Origin: CAZCAC01 sp964496575
GTDB lineage: Bacteria > Planctomycetota > UBA1135 > GCA-002686595
Assembly: GCA_964496575.1 (NCBI GenBank)
Contig: CAZCAC010000018.1
Location: forward strand, 1-64,000
DNA length: 64,000 nt
Direction of reading: 5' to 3'
Under the pieces are notes generated by a model, which saw only the letters and a program-made list of their open reading frames with translations, was not told where the DNA came from and ran no database searches. Below, one piece after another: positions 1 to 8,914 of the stretch. Each line of letters opens with the position of its first letter. Position 1 is the stretch's first letter. The translations under genes and the position numbers were made by a program.

Positions 1-779
1 CGCCAGCGCACATCGGGACCCGGCTGGAGGCGTCGCAGATAGGTGGCCACGAAGTTAGACTCGCGCAGCAGCTCCGGCCTCGTCCGCGCACACTCCTCCA
101 GCTGGTCCAGGAGAAGTGCGCCATGAATGGTGAATGCACCGAACCCCTTGCTCCGCGCGTTCTCGAGATCGCGCACCAACAGGGCGGGCAAGTTGGGCAC
201 GTCGGGGCGATCCAGCCGGGAGAGCAGGTCGCGCAGCTGCCGGTCGCTCAGCTCGCTGCTGGCGAGCTTCTCCAGCGCTGAATCCTGAGAGCCGCGCAAC
301 GACAAGCGGCTCTCCTCCAGCGCCCGCGCGGTGAAACCGGAGAAGGAGACTAGATCCGGATCGAGTCGCGTGGGCAGGTCCGGCTTCTCCCCGGCCACCT
401 GCCGCTGTTGTTCGAAGGTGAGCTCCAGGCGCTCGCGCAGGAAGCGATAGGTGCCCGCGGGATCCTCGTCGAAGCGCAGCAGCGCCTGGCGATTCTCGAT
501 CTCCTTCATCGCCGCGCCGCGTCCGTGCCGCTCCCGCCAGAGCTCGAGCAGCGGCGGCACTTCCTCGAAGGCCCCCCCGTGCTGGGCCTGCAGGCAGTGG
601 TAGTAGTAGTAGTCCTCGGTCCCCGGGATCAGCTGCTCGAGCGCCGCGGCACGGTCGTCGGAGAGGGCGAAATCCTCCTCGAAGCCGATCTGGGTGCCCT
701 GGGGATGAGCCGCGCCGGTGAGGAGCAGCGGGGCGAGGAGGACGATCGATCGCGCGAATCGGAGGGCGGGGTCTTGCAT
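1..779 (-). CDS. Secreted protein of unknown function, N-terminal 259 residues only
   Basis: I do not recognise this protein. The reading frame is open from an ATG at 779 to the window edge, so the C-terminus lies outside. The first residues are MQDPALRFARS followed by a hydrophobic stretch (IVLLAPLLLTGAA) and a likely signal-peptidase site near AHPQG, so export is predicted. The rest is charged and helical, with a Tyr run (EDYYYYHC) near residue 48 and a motif RPDVPNLPALLVRDL near residue 190. It lies 130 nt downstream of the CotH gene on the same strand and may share its transcript. The frame was chosen because all competing frames are Arg/Pro/Gly-rich shadows. Confidence 0.75.
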   Translation of the reverse strand, partial: MQDPALRFARSIVLLAPLLLTGAAHPQGTQIGFEEDFALSDDRAAALEQLIPGTEDYYYYHCLQAQHGGAFEEVPPLLELWRERHGRGAAMKEIENRQALLRFDEDPAGTYRFLRERLELTFEQQRQVAGEKPDLPTRLDPDLVSFSGFTARALEESRLSLRGSQDSALEKLASSELSDRQLRDLLSRLDRPDVPNLPALLVRDLENARSKGFGAFTIHGALLLDQLEECARTRPELLRESNFVATYLRRLQPGPDVRW

Positions 780-909
780 GGAGCTCGGCGGAGGAGGTCG
801 TTGCGGTAGAGCCAGGCGACGGCCGTTCAACGCAGCGGGGCCGACCCGGATCATAGGAACCGGCACCGAATTGCACGATCCCGCGCGGCCTTCCCGCCGA
901 GGCGGGGGC

Positions 910-2694
910 TCAGGGGCGACGATCGAGGACGGCCTGGAGCCGGGTCGACCGCTGTAGCTCGAAGAAGGGCGCGGGGGGAGAGATCGACTCCCCGTTCGCG
1001 AGCCAGCGCACGGAGCCCGAGGCGGACGGCCCCTCGAGCTCGATCCGGATCTCCTGCCCGGGGTAGTACCAGCCGCGCCAGTGCGAGCCCGCCGGGTGGC
1101 CGTCGATCGAGAGGGCCATTCCCTCCGGCGCCTCGACCACGCACGAGAGCGGCTCGCCCAGCTCGAGGGTCTCGGCGATGTCCCGCCGGACGAACTCGCT
1201 GCGACGCCTCACGAAGTCGCGAATCGGCTCGAAGTGCTCGGGAGCGATCCAGCCGGGCCCGACGAACTGGCCGTAGAAGGCGAGACGCTCCTCGAGGAAG
1301 GTGGGCGTGAGCCGGTGGTTCAGGAGGTCGACGGCGAGTCGCGCGAAGCTGGCGCGGAACCCGGGATCGTCCCCGAGCAGCCGGCGGAAGAGGATGCCGC
1401 GGACGCAGTTCCGCTGGAGCTCGCGCTCCGCCCGGAGGAAGTGCTCCGGGGGCACGAGCAGGTCGTCCTCGCCGAGCAGGAGCTGCATTCCGTGCTTGTG
1501 CCAGTCCTCTCCCGGGGCCTCGCCGGGTGACCGGCGAAAGCTCCGATCCATGTCCCAGTGCACCCAGTGCCAGCGGGGTTCGGGCTGACGGCGATCGAGC
1601 ACGGTCGCCCCCTGGGCCCAGTCCTCGGGGCCGCACCAGAGGATGGTGAAGAGGTGGCGCGACAGCCGATCCACGTCGACTCGCTCACCCACCGTCGCCA
1701 GATTGGCTCGGCCGGGCGGGATGGCCCGCGCCCACGCGAGCAGCTCCTCGGCGGCGCGGGCCTCGGCGGAGGTGTTGTCTCCCCTCGGCCGGTAGAAGTG
1801 GAAGTCGCCGTGCCCGAGCCGCCTGCTCCAGGTGCGACGGTTGACGTGCCTGGATAGGGAATAGAAACCCTGGGACTCGCCATTGAAGACCAGGAGCGAG
1901 GGGCGCATGAGCGGAGCCGGCGAACCGACCCGGCGCGCGATGTCGAAGGACAGGGCGGAGGCCACCGGGTTTCCGGTGCGTATCACCAGGCGATCCAGCG
2001 CCTCGACGTCGGGTCCGATCACCACGCCGGCGGGGATTTGCTCCGCGCCGTACTCCTCCCGCAGGTACAGGCGGAAGCTGGGCCCGTTCCGCGCTCGGTT
2101 CTCGGGGAACCGGGTGGAGTGGCCGTGGAGGCGCACCCCGCAGGCGGTCCGGAAGAGGAGCTCCCCGCCGCGAAAGAAGGAGACGTCCGCCGGGCGCTCC
2201 ACGCCGTACTTCCAGTTGGTGAAGATCCCCCGCACGGGATCGAGGAGGTCGTCCGGGTGGACCGAGAGGGAGACGAGGGGCCAGTCCTCCACGAAGAGCT
2301 CGGGGGAGAACACGTCGCTTCGAGCGGGTCCCTCCGCGGGGCGACAGGGCGTGTACACGCGCCGGGTCTCCTTGCTGCCCCAGCGCCACACGTTGCGGGG
2401 GCTGGTGGTGGTGACCAGCTCCTCCTTGCGCAGGACCTTGCCCAGGGTGCCTCGATCCAGCGCCCGGGAGGCCACCGTGGGGTTGCGCATCACCTGGCGG
2501 AGGGGCTCGAACCAGGTCGAGCGCTCGATCAGGATCCCGATCACCGCCACGAGGACGAGGACGGCCGAGATCACGATCGCCGGGTGCAGAGCCCTGTGGT
2601 GGAAGCGCCCCATGGAGGGGTCAGGGTCGTCGAGGAGGTTCTGAATCGCAAGGATCTCCGCCGATCCCGCCGGCCGGTCGCTGCCGGACGGCAC
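910..2694 (-). CDS. Membrane-anchored CotH-like (spore coat kinase fold) protein
   Basis: 594 aa. One hydrophobic segment at about residues 38-58 anchors the protein; the rest should face outwards. CotH hallmarks are visible: GVRLHGHSTRFPEN with a following FRLYLREEYG (about residues 190-215), and WVHWDMDRSF (about residue 395), which matches the WDxD metal-binding signature of CotH kinases. Members of the family are atypical kinases or structural cell-surface proteins; the substrate here is unknown. The C-terminal region (about residues 520-594) looks like a small beta domain. The GTG start at 2694 has a GGGAAG six bases upstream and lies 3 nt after the stop of the sigma-chimera gene, so the two are probably cotranscribed. 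An ATG at 2613 is a weaker alternative without a Shine-Dalgarno. Confidence 0.82.
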   Translation of the reverse strand: MPSGSDRPAGSAEILAIQNLLDDPDPSMGRFHHRALHPAIVISAVLVLVAVIGILIERSTWFEPLRQVMRNPTVASRALDRGTLGKVLRKEELVTTTSPRNVWRWGSKETRRVYTPCRPAEGPARSDVFSPELFVEDWPLVSLSVHPDDLLDPVRGIFTNWKYGVERPADVSFFRGGELLFRTACGVRLHGHSTRFPENRARNGPSFRLYLREEYGAEQIPAGVVIGPDVEALDRLVIRTGNPVASALSFDIARRVGSPAPLMRPSLLVFNGESQGFYSLSRHVNRRTWSRRLGHGDFHFYRPRGDNTSAEARAAEELLAWARAIPPGRANLATVGERVDVDRLSRHLFTILWCGPEDWAQGATVLDRRQPEPRWHWVHWDMDRSFRRSPGEAPGEDWHKHGMQLLLGEDDLLVPPEHFLRAERELQRNCVRGILFRRLLGDDPGFRASFARLAVDLLNHRLTPTFLEERLAFYGQFVGPGWIAPEHFEPIRDFVRRRSEFVRRDIAETLELGEPLSCVVEAPEGMALSIDGHPAGSHWRGWYYPGQEIRIELEGPSASGSVRWLANGESISPPAPFFELQRSTRLQAVLDRRP

Positions 2695-2697
2695 CCC

Positions 2698-5232
2698 TCA
2701 CTTCCCGTCCCGCTCCGGTTGGCGGCCGAGATCGATCGCGTTCACCTGGCCGCGGGCGATGGGGAAGCTCCGGTCGCGTCCGTCGACGAGAGTGCCCACG
2801 GGTGCCCATGGCGCCGTGTCCCGGAGCGAGAAGTGGATGGAGGCGCTCAGGCCCCGCGGTCCGCTCCAGCGGAAGAGCTGCAGCTCCCGGTCGCCGGTGA
2901 GGGTCACGGGCGCGGTCTCGACATCCCGTTCCCAGCGGTTCTCCCCGGGAAGGAGCTCGACCCGGCTCTCGAAGGTCGCCGTTCCGGCCGAGCCGCCGCC
3001 GCGGTGGAGCGCGAGGGTGTAGACCCCGGGATCGATCTCCTCGTAGGCGAAGGAGCCGTGCAGGTCCGTCACCGTGCCCGAACCACTCCCGGTTCCCTCC
3101 ATCCGCAGCGTCACGCTCCAGCGCTCCACGGGCCTGCCGTCCAGCAGGAACCGCCCCTCGAGCCCGGCGAGCTCCGGCCGCGCGAGGTTGAGCTCGAGCT
3201 CCGTCACCTCTCCGGCCTCGACCTCACAGGACCAGTCGGTCTCCCGGAAGCCCCTCTCGACCGGGGTGGAGTAGGGGTACCAGGCCCCGGCCTCGCGAGA
3301 CGCCACCTGCCAGCGGCCCGGGGCGAGATGATCGAGCCGGTAGCGACCGCCTTCGGCATCGACGCGGCACCGGCGCAGGACGCCGTTCCCCTGGGTGGCG
3401 AACACCTCCAGCGCCAGCTCGCCCGGCTGCAGGACGATCCCCTCGATCGACCCACCGCTCTCCAGCTCGATCGTCCCGACGTCCCAGCCGGTCTCCTCGT
3501 CGACGGTCCAGGGTCCCCGCTCGGCAGCGGCCAGCCCTTCGCTCTCCACGGTCAGGAGGACGCGCGGGGGCTGCCGGGAGGAGTGGAGCCGGCCCGGGCC
3601 GGCGAGCTCGTCGGGGCGGAGCTCCAGCCGGAAGCTCCCGTCGACCTCCGTCTCGGTCGCGCTCACCCGGGAGCCGCCCCCGGTGTCGACCCGGTGCAGG
3701 AAACCGTTCCAGCGCTGCAACCGCCCCTCGGGCCGAACGGGCCGGATCGTCACCCGCGCGCCGCGCACCGGCCGACCCGCGGCGAGAACGCGGCCCCGGA
3801 CTCCCGGCGCGCGCCGCAGCTCGAGGACCAGCTCCTCGGAAACTTCACCCGGATCGAGCGGCTCGGTCCGCAGGACGTGGAACCCCGGCGCCTCGATCGT
3901 CAGCGCGAACTCCTCGAGGGGGAGCGGTACGGTGAAGAGGCCGGCGGCGGACGGAGACTCCTCGATCGCCCGGGCGAGCAGCCTGCCCGGCGCCTTCTTC
4001 GCCTGGTCGAGCACGTCCTGGATCGGCCCGCCCTCCCTCAGCTTCGCCAGGAGGTCCGGGTCCACGACCAGTCGCTCCTCCACCGCCGTCGCCGTGACGA
4101 GCGCGCCGGTGACGGGCTCACCCTCCTCGTCGACCAGGCGCAGCCGGAAGCCGGACGCCTTCGCGAGGTCGATGACGACCTCCCTCGCCCCGGGCTCGAC
4201 CACGAGCGAGACTGCCGGCTGCTCCCCCGGGAGCCCGGACGTCGTGAGGGCGATCGGTCCCGAGCCATCGGGAACTCGAAGCCGGAACCTCCCCGACGCG
4301 TCCACGTGAGTGTACGAGCGGTGCATCGCGCGGCCGGGAGGACGCACGCTGGCGTGCTCCAGCTCGCAGCGCACCTGCAACCTCGGAAGCAGCTCGGCCG
4401 GGCAGCCGACCACGGTTCCCTCGATGGTGTTCTCGTGCTCCAGGGCAACGAGGGTGATCTCGACTCCCTCGACCCTCTCCCCGCTGCGCAGGTCGAGGAC
4501 CTCCGAGCTGCAGAAGAAGGTCTCCGGCGTGACCGCCCAGATCGACGCCGTGCACTCGGGGAGACCCTCGAAGCGAAACCCGCCGTCCGGACCGGTCCGC
4601 GCCTCGGCGATGAGGTCGAAGTGCGGGCAGTCCGGAGAGGGCGACGACGGCTGCACGCCCGGGTGCCGCGGCCGGTGCACCAGGATCGTGGCGTCGGGCA
4701 CGGCGAGGCCGTCGCCGTCGATCACCGTCCCCGAGACCCGGGCCGCCCGGCTCATCAGGATCGGTTCCGTGATCGGCTGGATCGATGACCCGGGGTCGAG
4801 CCCACCCGCTCCGGCCATGATGTGGGCGGTCACCCAGCCGGGCTTCTCGGCGATGAGCCAGGAGAATCGCTCGTCGCCGGAGTCGAAGCGAAACCGGCCC
4901 TCCTCGTCGGTCAGCGCCTCGGCGTCGGGAGACCGCTCGGCGATCGCCTCCGGGGACGGGGACGAGATCTCCCGCTCCCCCGCCCGCCGCTCCCGAAGCG
5001 CGCGGCTGCGATCGCGGGAGCCTCGCTGCAGCGCGAGCCGCCGGGTGACCGTGGTCAGCCAGGTGGTCAGCGCGCCCGCCTCCCGCGGCGGGGCATCGAC
5101 GGCCTTGAGGAGCGCCTCCTGAACCACGTCCTCGGCCAGGTGTTCGTCTCGCAGCAGTCCCCTGGCCAGGGCGCGCAGGAAGCTCTGGTGCGCCAGCAAG
5201 CAGTCCAGGGAAATGGCGGCCTCGTCGGTCAT
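2698..5232 (-). CDS. Chimera of sigma-70 region 2 and carboxypeptidase-regulatory-like repeats
   Basis: About 844 aa. Residues 10-85 (from a GTG at 5265; 11 fewer from the ATG at 5232) are a clear ECF sigma region 2, with LLRDEHLAEDVVQEALLKAV and TWLTTVTRRLALQ. After the usual post-region-2 charged linker (PEAIAER) the sequence passes directly into DAEALTDEEGRFRF, a typical carboxypeptidase-regulatory (CarboxypepD_reg, Ig-like) strand motif. Similar beta repeats continue to the C-terminus (for example GSIEGIVLQPGE, GVRGRVLAAGRPV, LEGRFLLDGRPV). Sigma region 4 and any transmembrane helix are absent. The separate gene pair at 52248-55291 has both in full, so this looks like an internal deletion joining the two halves. 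Promoter recognition would be impaired without region 4. The ATG at 5232 is preferred because GGAAG lies five bases upstream. Confidence 0.85.
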   Translation of the reverse strand: MTDEAAISLDCLLAHQSFLRALARGLLRDEHLAEDVVQEALLKAVDAPPREAGALTTWLTTVTRRLALQRGSRDRSRALRERRAGEREISSPSPEAIAERSPDAEALTDEEGRFRFDSGDERFSWLIAEKPGWVTAHIMAGAGGLDPGSSIQPITEPILMSRAARVSGTVIDGDGLAVPDATILVHRPRHPGVQPSSPSPDCPHFDLIAEARTGPDGGFRFEGLPECTASIWAVTPETFFCSSEVLDLRSGERVEGVEITLVALEHENTIEGTVVGCPAELLPRLQVRCELEHASVRPPGRAMHRSYTHVDASGRFRLRVPDGSGPIALTTSGLPGEQPAVSLVVEPGAREVVIDLAKASGFRLRLVDEEGEPVTGALVTATAVEERLVVDPDLLAKLREGGPIQDVLDQAKKAPGRLLARAIEESPSAAGLFTVPLPLEEFALTIEAPGFHVLRTEPLDPGEVSEELVLELRRAPGVRGRVLAAGRPVRGARVTIRPVRPEGRLQRWNGFLHRVDTGGGSRVSATETEVDGSFRLELRPDELAGPGRLHSSRQPPRVLLTVESEGLAAAERGPWTVDEETGWDVGTIELESGGSIEGIVLQPGELALEVFATQGNGVLRRCRVDAEGGRYRLDHLAPGRWQVASREAGAWYPYSTPVERGFRETDWSCEVEAGEVTELELNLARPELAGLEGRFLLDGRPVERWSVTLRMEGTGSGSGTVTDLHGSFAYEEIDPGVYTLALHRGGGSAGTATFESRVELLPGENRWERDVETAPVTLTGDRELQLFRWSGPRGLSASIHFSLRDTAPWAPVGTLVDGRDRSFPIARGQVNAIDLGRQPERDGK

Positions 5233-5237
5233 CGGAT

Positions 5238-5242
5238 CTTCC
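5238..5242 (-). promoter_or_regulatory. Ribosome binding site favouring ATG at 5232
   Basis: On the minus strand GGAAG lies five bases before the ATG at 5232. The in-frame GTG at 5265 has only pyrimidine-rich sequence upstream. This decides the start of the sigma/carboxypeptidase chimera. Confidence 0.5.
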
Positions 5243-5453
5243 AGTCTCGGTTCCGGGGAGGTCACGGTAAAGGACAGAGCCGCGCCGGCGCTCGGTCTCG
5301 GAATCCACCGTTTTGTCCCGGCCGCACGGCCCGCGGCCGGGTGGACCCTCGCGCCGGCCGTCTCGGGGTCGGCTCTCCCCCCCGAGTAGACGGTCCCTTC
5401 GCCTCCCTCGATCCGCTACCCTCGGCCGCAGCCCGTCGCACGGGCTCCCACGA

Positions 5454-6851
5454 ATGCACGTCGTCGTCCTCGGTGCGGGTCTGGCGGGACTGGCCGCCGC
5501 TCATGAACTGCTGGGTCTCGGACACCGCGTCACGGTGCTCGAGGCCGAGGGGCGTGTGGGCGGCATGGCGGCCAGCTGGCGCCGGGGGCCCTACTGGCTA
5601 GACTTCGGACCGCACCGCTTCCACACCCGCGACCCCGAGCTCGAGCGCCACCTGTACGAGATCCTCGACGGCGAGGTCGTGCGGCGGGAGCGGATCTCGC
5701 GGATCTTCCTGCGCGGCCGCTACTTCCACTACCCGCTCCAGCTCGCCGACGTCATCACGGGCCTCGACCGGCGGATCCTCCTCGGCGCCGTTCGCGACTA
5801 CCTCCTGGTGCGGCTGGGCAGCGCGTTCCGCCGGGTGCCCGACGTGAACTTCGAGCAGTGGGTGAAGCAGCGCTTCGGTCGCACCCTCTACGAGCTCTTC
5901 TTCGAGGCCTACACCTCCAAGGCCTGGGGCATGCCGTGCGATCGGATCAGCGCCGACTGGGCGGCGCAGCGGATCGGCCAGGCGGGGTTGTGGGATACGG
6001 TGAAGAAGACGCTGTGGCCGCCGCGCAACGGCGAGGTGCGCTCGCTGGTGCAGGAGTTCCTCTATCCGCGCCGCGGCGGCACGGGGGAGATCGCGCGCAA
6101 GTACCACGAGAAGATCGTCGCTCGCGGCGGACAGGTCCACCTGGCCGCCCCGCTGCGGTGCGTCGAGCTCGACGGGCGTCGTCCCCGTCGCCTGCACTAC
6201 CAGCTCCTCGGGTGCAGCGAGTCCGTGGAAGCCGACTGGGTGATCAACACCATCCCGCTGCCGGCGCTGGTCTCGTCGCTGCTTCCTCCAGCCGACGATT
6301 CGTTGCTCGAGGCGGCACGGTGCCTCGAGCACGTCGGAATCGTCTTCGTCTACCTCGAGGTGATGCGGCCCACCGTCTCCCCCGATCACTGGATCTACCT
6401 GCCGGAGAAGGAGCTGCGCGTGCACCGCGTCTCCGAGTTCAAGAACTTCTCCGACACCAGCGCGCCCGGCGAGACGACGGCGCTCTGCTGCGAGATCACC
6501 TGCCGTGAAGGGGACGCGACGTGGCGCATGAGCCGGGAGCAGGCGGCTCGCGTCGCCGTGACGGACCTGGAGCAATGCGGCCTGGTGAGCGCGGAGGAGA
6601 CGCGCCCCCTCGACCTCGCCCGCCTTCCGCACGCCTATCCGATCTACGACCTCGAGTACCGCGAGCGCCTCGAACGGTTGCGTCGGGGAATCGAATCCCT
6701 CGAGTGCTTCACCACGACCGGCCGGCAGGGACTCTTCTGCTACAACAACATGGACCACTCGATCGAGATGGGACGAGCGGCCGCTCGACAGGTCGGTCTC
6801 GTCGGGTCCCGCCTCGACGTCCCCGTGGCCGGCGAGGAGCTCGTGGGATGA
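5454..6851 (+). CDS. FAD-dependent oxidoreductase (amine-oxidase / UDP-galactopyranose-mutase-like)
   Basis: 465 aa starting at an ATG immediately before the dinucleotide-binding strand. VVVLGAGLAGLAAAHEL (residues 3-19) is the GxGxxG FAD-binding motif and EAEGRVGGMAAS follows, as in NAD(P)-binding amine oxidases and UDP-galactopyranose mutases. DFGPHRFHTRDPE and the C-terminal NNMDHSIEMG (near residue 435) are typical of the polysaccharide-cluster members of this family. The start codons of the next two genes overlap the preceding stops, giving a three-gene operon with two methyltransferases. That context suggests a role in modifying a nucleotide sugar or surface glycan. The exact substrate cannot be read from the sequence. 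Confidence 0.85.
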   Translation: MHVVVLGAGLAGLAAAHELLGLGHRVTVLEAEGRVGGMAASWRRGPYWLDFGPHRFHTRDPELERHLYEILDGEVVRRERISRIFLRGRYFHYPLQLADVITGLDRRILLGAVRDYLLVRLGSAFRRVPDVNFEQWVKQRFGRTLYELFFEAYTSKAWGMPCDRISADWAAQRIGQAGLWDTVKKTLWPPRNGEVRSLVQEFLYPRRGGTGEIARKYHEKIVARGGQVHLAAPLRCVELDGRRPRRLHYQLLGCSESVEADWVINTIPLPALVSSLLPPADDSLLEAARCLEHVGIVFVYLEVMRPTVSPDHWIYLPEKELRVHRVSEFKNFSDTSAPGETTALCCEITCREGDATWRMSREQAARVAVTDLEQCGLVSAEETRPLDLARLPHAYPIYDLEYRERLERLRRGIESLECFTTTGRQGLFCYNNMDHSIEMGRAAARQVGLVGSRLDVPVAGEELVG

Positions 6852-7801
6852 GGCCGGCCCCTTCGAGCCCCACCGCTCCGTACGAGGAGGTGGGCTGCGC
6901 GCTCTGTGGATCGAGCGCCTCGCGCCTTCGCTTCCGGGACGATCCCTACACCGTGCGCGTCTGCGAGGAGTGCGGGCTCACCTACGTCACGCCTCGACTG
7001 AAGGGCGCGGCGCGCCTCGAGCGCGTCTACGGCGAGGACTACTGGCGCTCCATCGCCGCGAGCGAGCGCGGCTACGCCGACTACCGCAAGGACGCCGAGC
7101 TCTACCGCCGGACCTTCCGGCAGCGCTGGGAGAGGATCGCGCCCCTCCTGCCCGCCGCGGGGCGCGCGCTCGACGTCGGCTGCGCGGCGGGGTACTTCCT
7201 GGACGTGCTGGTGGAGGAAGGCTGGGACGCGGTCGGGATCGAACCCTCGGAGTCGATCGCCCGCACGGCGCGCGAGCGTCACGGGAGCGAGAGGGTGTTC
7301 GCCGAGGCTTTCGAGCAGGCCCGCTTCGCGCCGGACAGCTTCGACCTGGTCAGCTTCTGGGACGTGCTCGAGCACCTCGCCGATCCCGTCGCCGCCTTGC
7401 AGCGCGCGCGAGCGCTGCTGCGCCCCGGCGGACTGATCGTACTCGAGACGCAGAACATCGGCTCTCTCTTCGCCCGACTCAGCGGGCGGCGCTGGCACCA
7501 CTTCAAGCACGCCGAGCACCTGGTGCATTTCGACCCGAGCACACTGCGAGGCGCCCTCGCTCGCGCCGGGCTCGCGATCGTGGAGATGAGCACGCGGGGC
7601 GCGGGCAAGTACGTGCGAGGGGACTTTCTGGTCGAGCGTAGCGCGCGCCTCGGGCGCTTCTTCCCGAGGCTGCTCGCTCCCCTCCTGGGTGGTGACTGGA
7701 CCCTGTACGTGAACCTCGGCGACGAGTTGATCGTCGCGGCGAGGGCGCGGCCGGGTGGGCACGACTCCGGGCCGGGCCGATTCGAGGAGGCCGGGCGATG
7801 A
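6848..7801 (+). CDS. Class I SAM-dependent methyltransferase with N-terminal zinc ribbon
   Basis: 317 aa. The N-terminus has CALCG (near residue 17) and CEECGLTYV (near residue 41), a four-cysteine zinc ribbon. The SAM-binding motif I is ALDVGCAAGYFLDVL (about residue 110), and SFWDVLEHLADP (about residue 175) is the acidic post-motif typical of the Methyltransf_23 group. This architecture is common in O-antigen and capsule gene clusters, where it methylates sugars. The ATG overlaps the TGA of the FAD oxidoreductase gene (ATGA), so translation is probably coupled. Its own stop overlaps the next start in the same way. Confidence 0.88.
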   Translation: MRPAPSSPTAPYEEVGCALCGSSASRLRFRDDPYTVRVCEECGLTYVTPRLKGAARLERVYGEDYWRSIAASERGYADYRKDAELYRRTFRQRWERIAPLLPAAGRALDVGCAAGYFLDVLVEEGWDAVGIEPSESIARTARERHGSERVFAEAFEQARFAPDSFDLVSFWDVLEHLADPVAALQRARALLRPGGLIVLETQNIGSLFARLSGRRWHHFKHAEHLVHFDPSTLRGALARAGLAIVEMSTRGAGKYVRGDFLVERSARLGRFFPRLLAPLLGGDWTLYVNLGDELIVAARARPGGHDSGPGRFEEAGR

Positions 7802-8634
7802 AGCCGGAGGCCCACCGACAGTTCGAGACCCTCGAGGGAGATCACTGGTGGTTCCGCGCCAGGAGGCGGGTCTACCTCGACCTCCTGCGCACGGCGCTCG
7901 GCTCCCGCCCCGTCGAACGGATCCTCGATGTCGGGGCCGGGTCGGGCGGCTTCCTCCCCGAGCTCTCGAGCCTGGGCGGCGCCGTCCACTACGCCGAGCC
8001 TCGCGTCCACTCGGTGGCCGCCTGTCGCGAACGCGGCTTCCCGTACGGAGTCCGGGCGCGGGCGGAAGCGTTGCCGTACGCCGAGATGAGCTTCGATCTC
8101 GTGTGCCTGTTCGACGTGCTCGAGCATGCCGAGGACGACGCCGCCGTGCTGGGCGAGGTGGCCCGGGTGCTGCGCCCCGAGGGGCTCCTGCTCGTCACCG
8201 TGCCCGCCTACCCGTGGCTCTGGAGCGAGAACGACGAGATCGCCGAGCACCGGCGCCGCTACACCCGCGACAGCCTGCGCCGGGTGATCGAGGCGGCGAG
8301 CCTCGGGCCCTTGCGCTGCACGCACACCAACGCCCTGCTCCTCCCCGCGATCGCCGCGTACCTCCTGATCGGCAAGGGCGCAGGGCGGCTGGGTCTGCGC
8401 GGTCGCTCGCGAGGGCGGACCAACCTCGAGGTCCCCGTGCCCCGCGTCGTCGACCGGCTCTGCTACCACGCCTTCACCGCCGAGCTGAAGCTCTCCCGCC
8501 GCTGGAACCTGCCCGTCGGCCACTCGATCCTGGCCCTGGCCAGGAGACGGGACATCCTCCTGACCCCGGCCGAGCGATCGGGCCGCCGGGCGCGAGGCCG
8601 GGCGGCGGTGGAGGGTTCGCTGGCCGGGCTGTAG
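7798..8634 (+). CDS. Class I SAM-dependent methyltransferase
   Basis: 278 aa. N-terminal DHWWFRARRRVYLDLL and ILDVGAGSGGFLPEL (motif I, about residue 45) followed by CLFDVLEHAEDDAAV and EHRRRYTRDSLRRVIEAA place it in the WWxxARR subgroup of Methyltransf_11/23 enzymes. These are usually found beside glycosyltransferases and polyprenol-sugar genes. It is the last gene of the three-gene operon, starting with an ATGA overlap. A GC-rich hairpin with a short T run lies about 200 nt downstream. Acceptor molecule unknown. Confidence 0.87.
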   Translation: MKPEAHRQFETLEGDHWWFRARRRVYLDLLRTALGSRPVERILDVGAGSGGFLPELSSLGGAVHYAEPRVHSVAACRERGFPYGVRARAEALPYAEMSFDLVCLFDVLEHAEDDAAVLGEVARVLRPEGLLLVTVPAYPWLWSENDEIAEHRRRYTRDSLRRVIEAASLGPLRCTHTNALLLPAIAAYLLIGKGAGRLGLRGRSRGRTNLEVPVPRVVDRLCYHAFTAELKLSRRWNLPVGHSILALARRRDILLTPAERSGRRARGRAAVEGSLAGL

Positions 8635-8803
8635 GCGCTTCCCGACCCCTCCGTCTCGTATTCGGGATTCGCCCGTCCCCACTCGGAAGCGGGTGAATAA
8701 AGCCCTCACGAGCGTCCCCTCCCCTGGACGAAAAGCTGGGCAGGCGAGGGTGTCGCGCTGCAGGCCTCCCACCTGCGATTCCCGCTCCCCGCGCGCTCCT
8801 CGT

Positions 8804-8823
8804 TATCAAGAACCCTCTTGATA
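8804..8823. repeat. Perfect 8-bp hairpin in convergent intergenic region
   Basis: TATCAAGA, loop ACCC, TCTTGATA form a perfect stem. It is AT-rich compared with the surroundings and lies between convergent genes (methyltransferase operon and PpiD-like gene). It could contribute to termination from either side. No T run follows on either strand. Confidence 0.4.
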
Positions 8824-8835
8824 TCTCCTTTCCGC

Positions 8836-8877
8836 GCCGCCGATCCGCCGCTTCCCACGGTGGGTCGGCGGCCTTTT
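8836..8877 (+). terminator. Rho-independent-like terminator after the glycan operon
   Basis: An 11-bp stem (GCCGCCGATCC pairing with GGGTCGGCGGC, with one G-U) encloses a 15-nt loop and is followed by CTTTTC. It lies 200 nt after the second methyltransferase stop and about 40 nt from the convergent PpiD-like stop. Confidence 0.5.
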
Positions 8878-8914
8878 CGTCACGGCGGGGAGACGGGTTC
8901 GCGCCCGACGCTCA

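Noticed and set aside
2038..4788. A plus-strand open frame of 916 codons
   Set aside because: Antisense to CotH and the sigma/carboxypeptidase chimera, with no recognisable domain and a composition rich in Arg, Leu, Gly and Pro.
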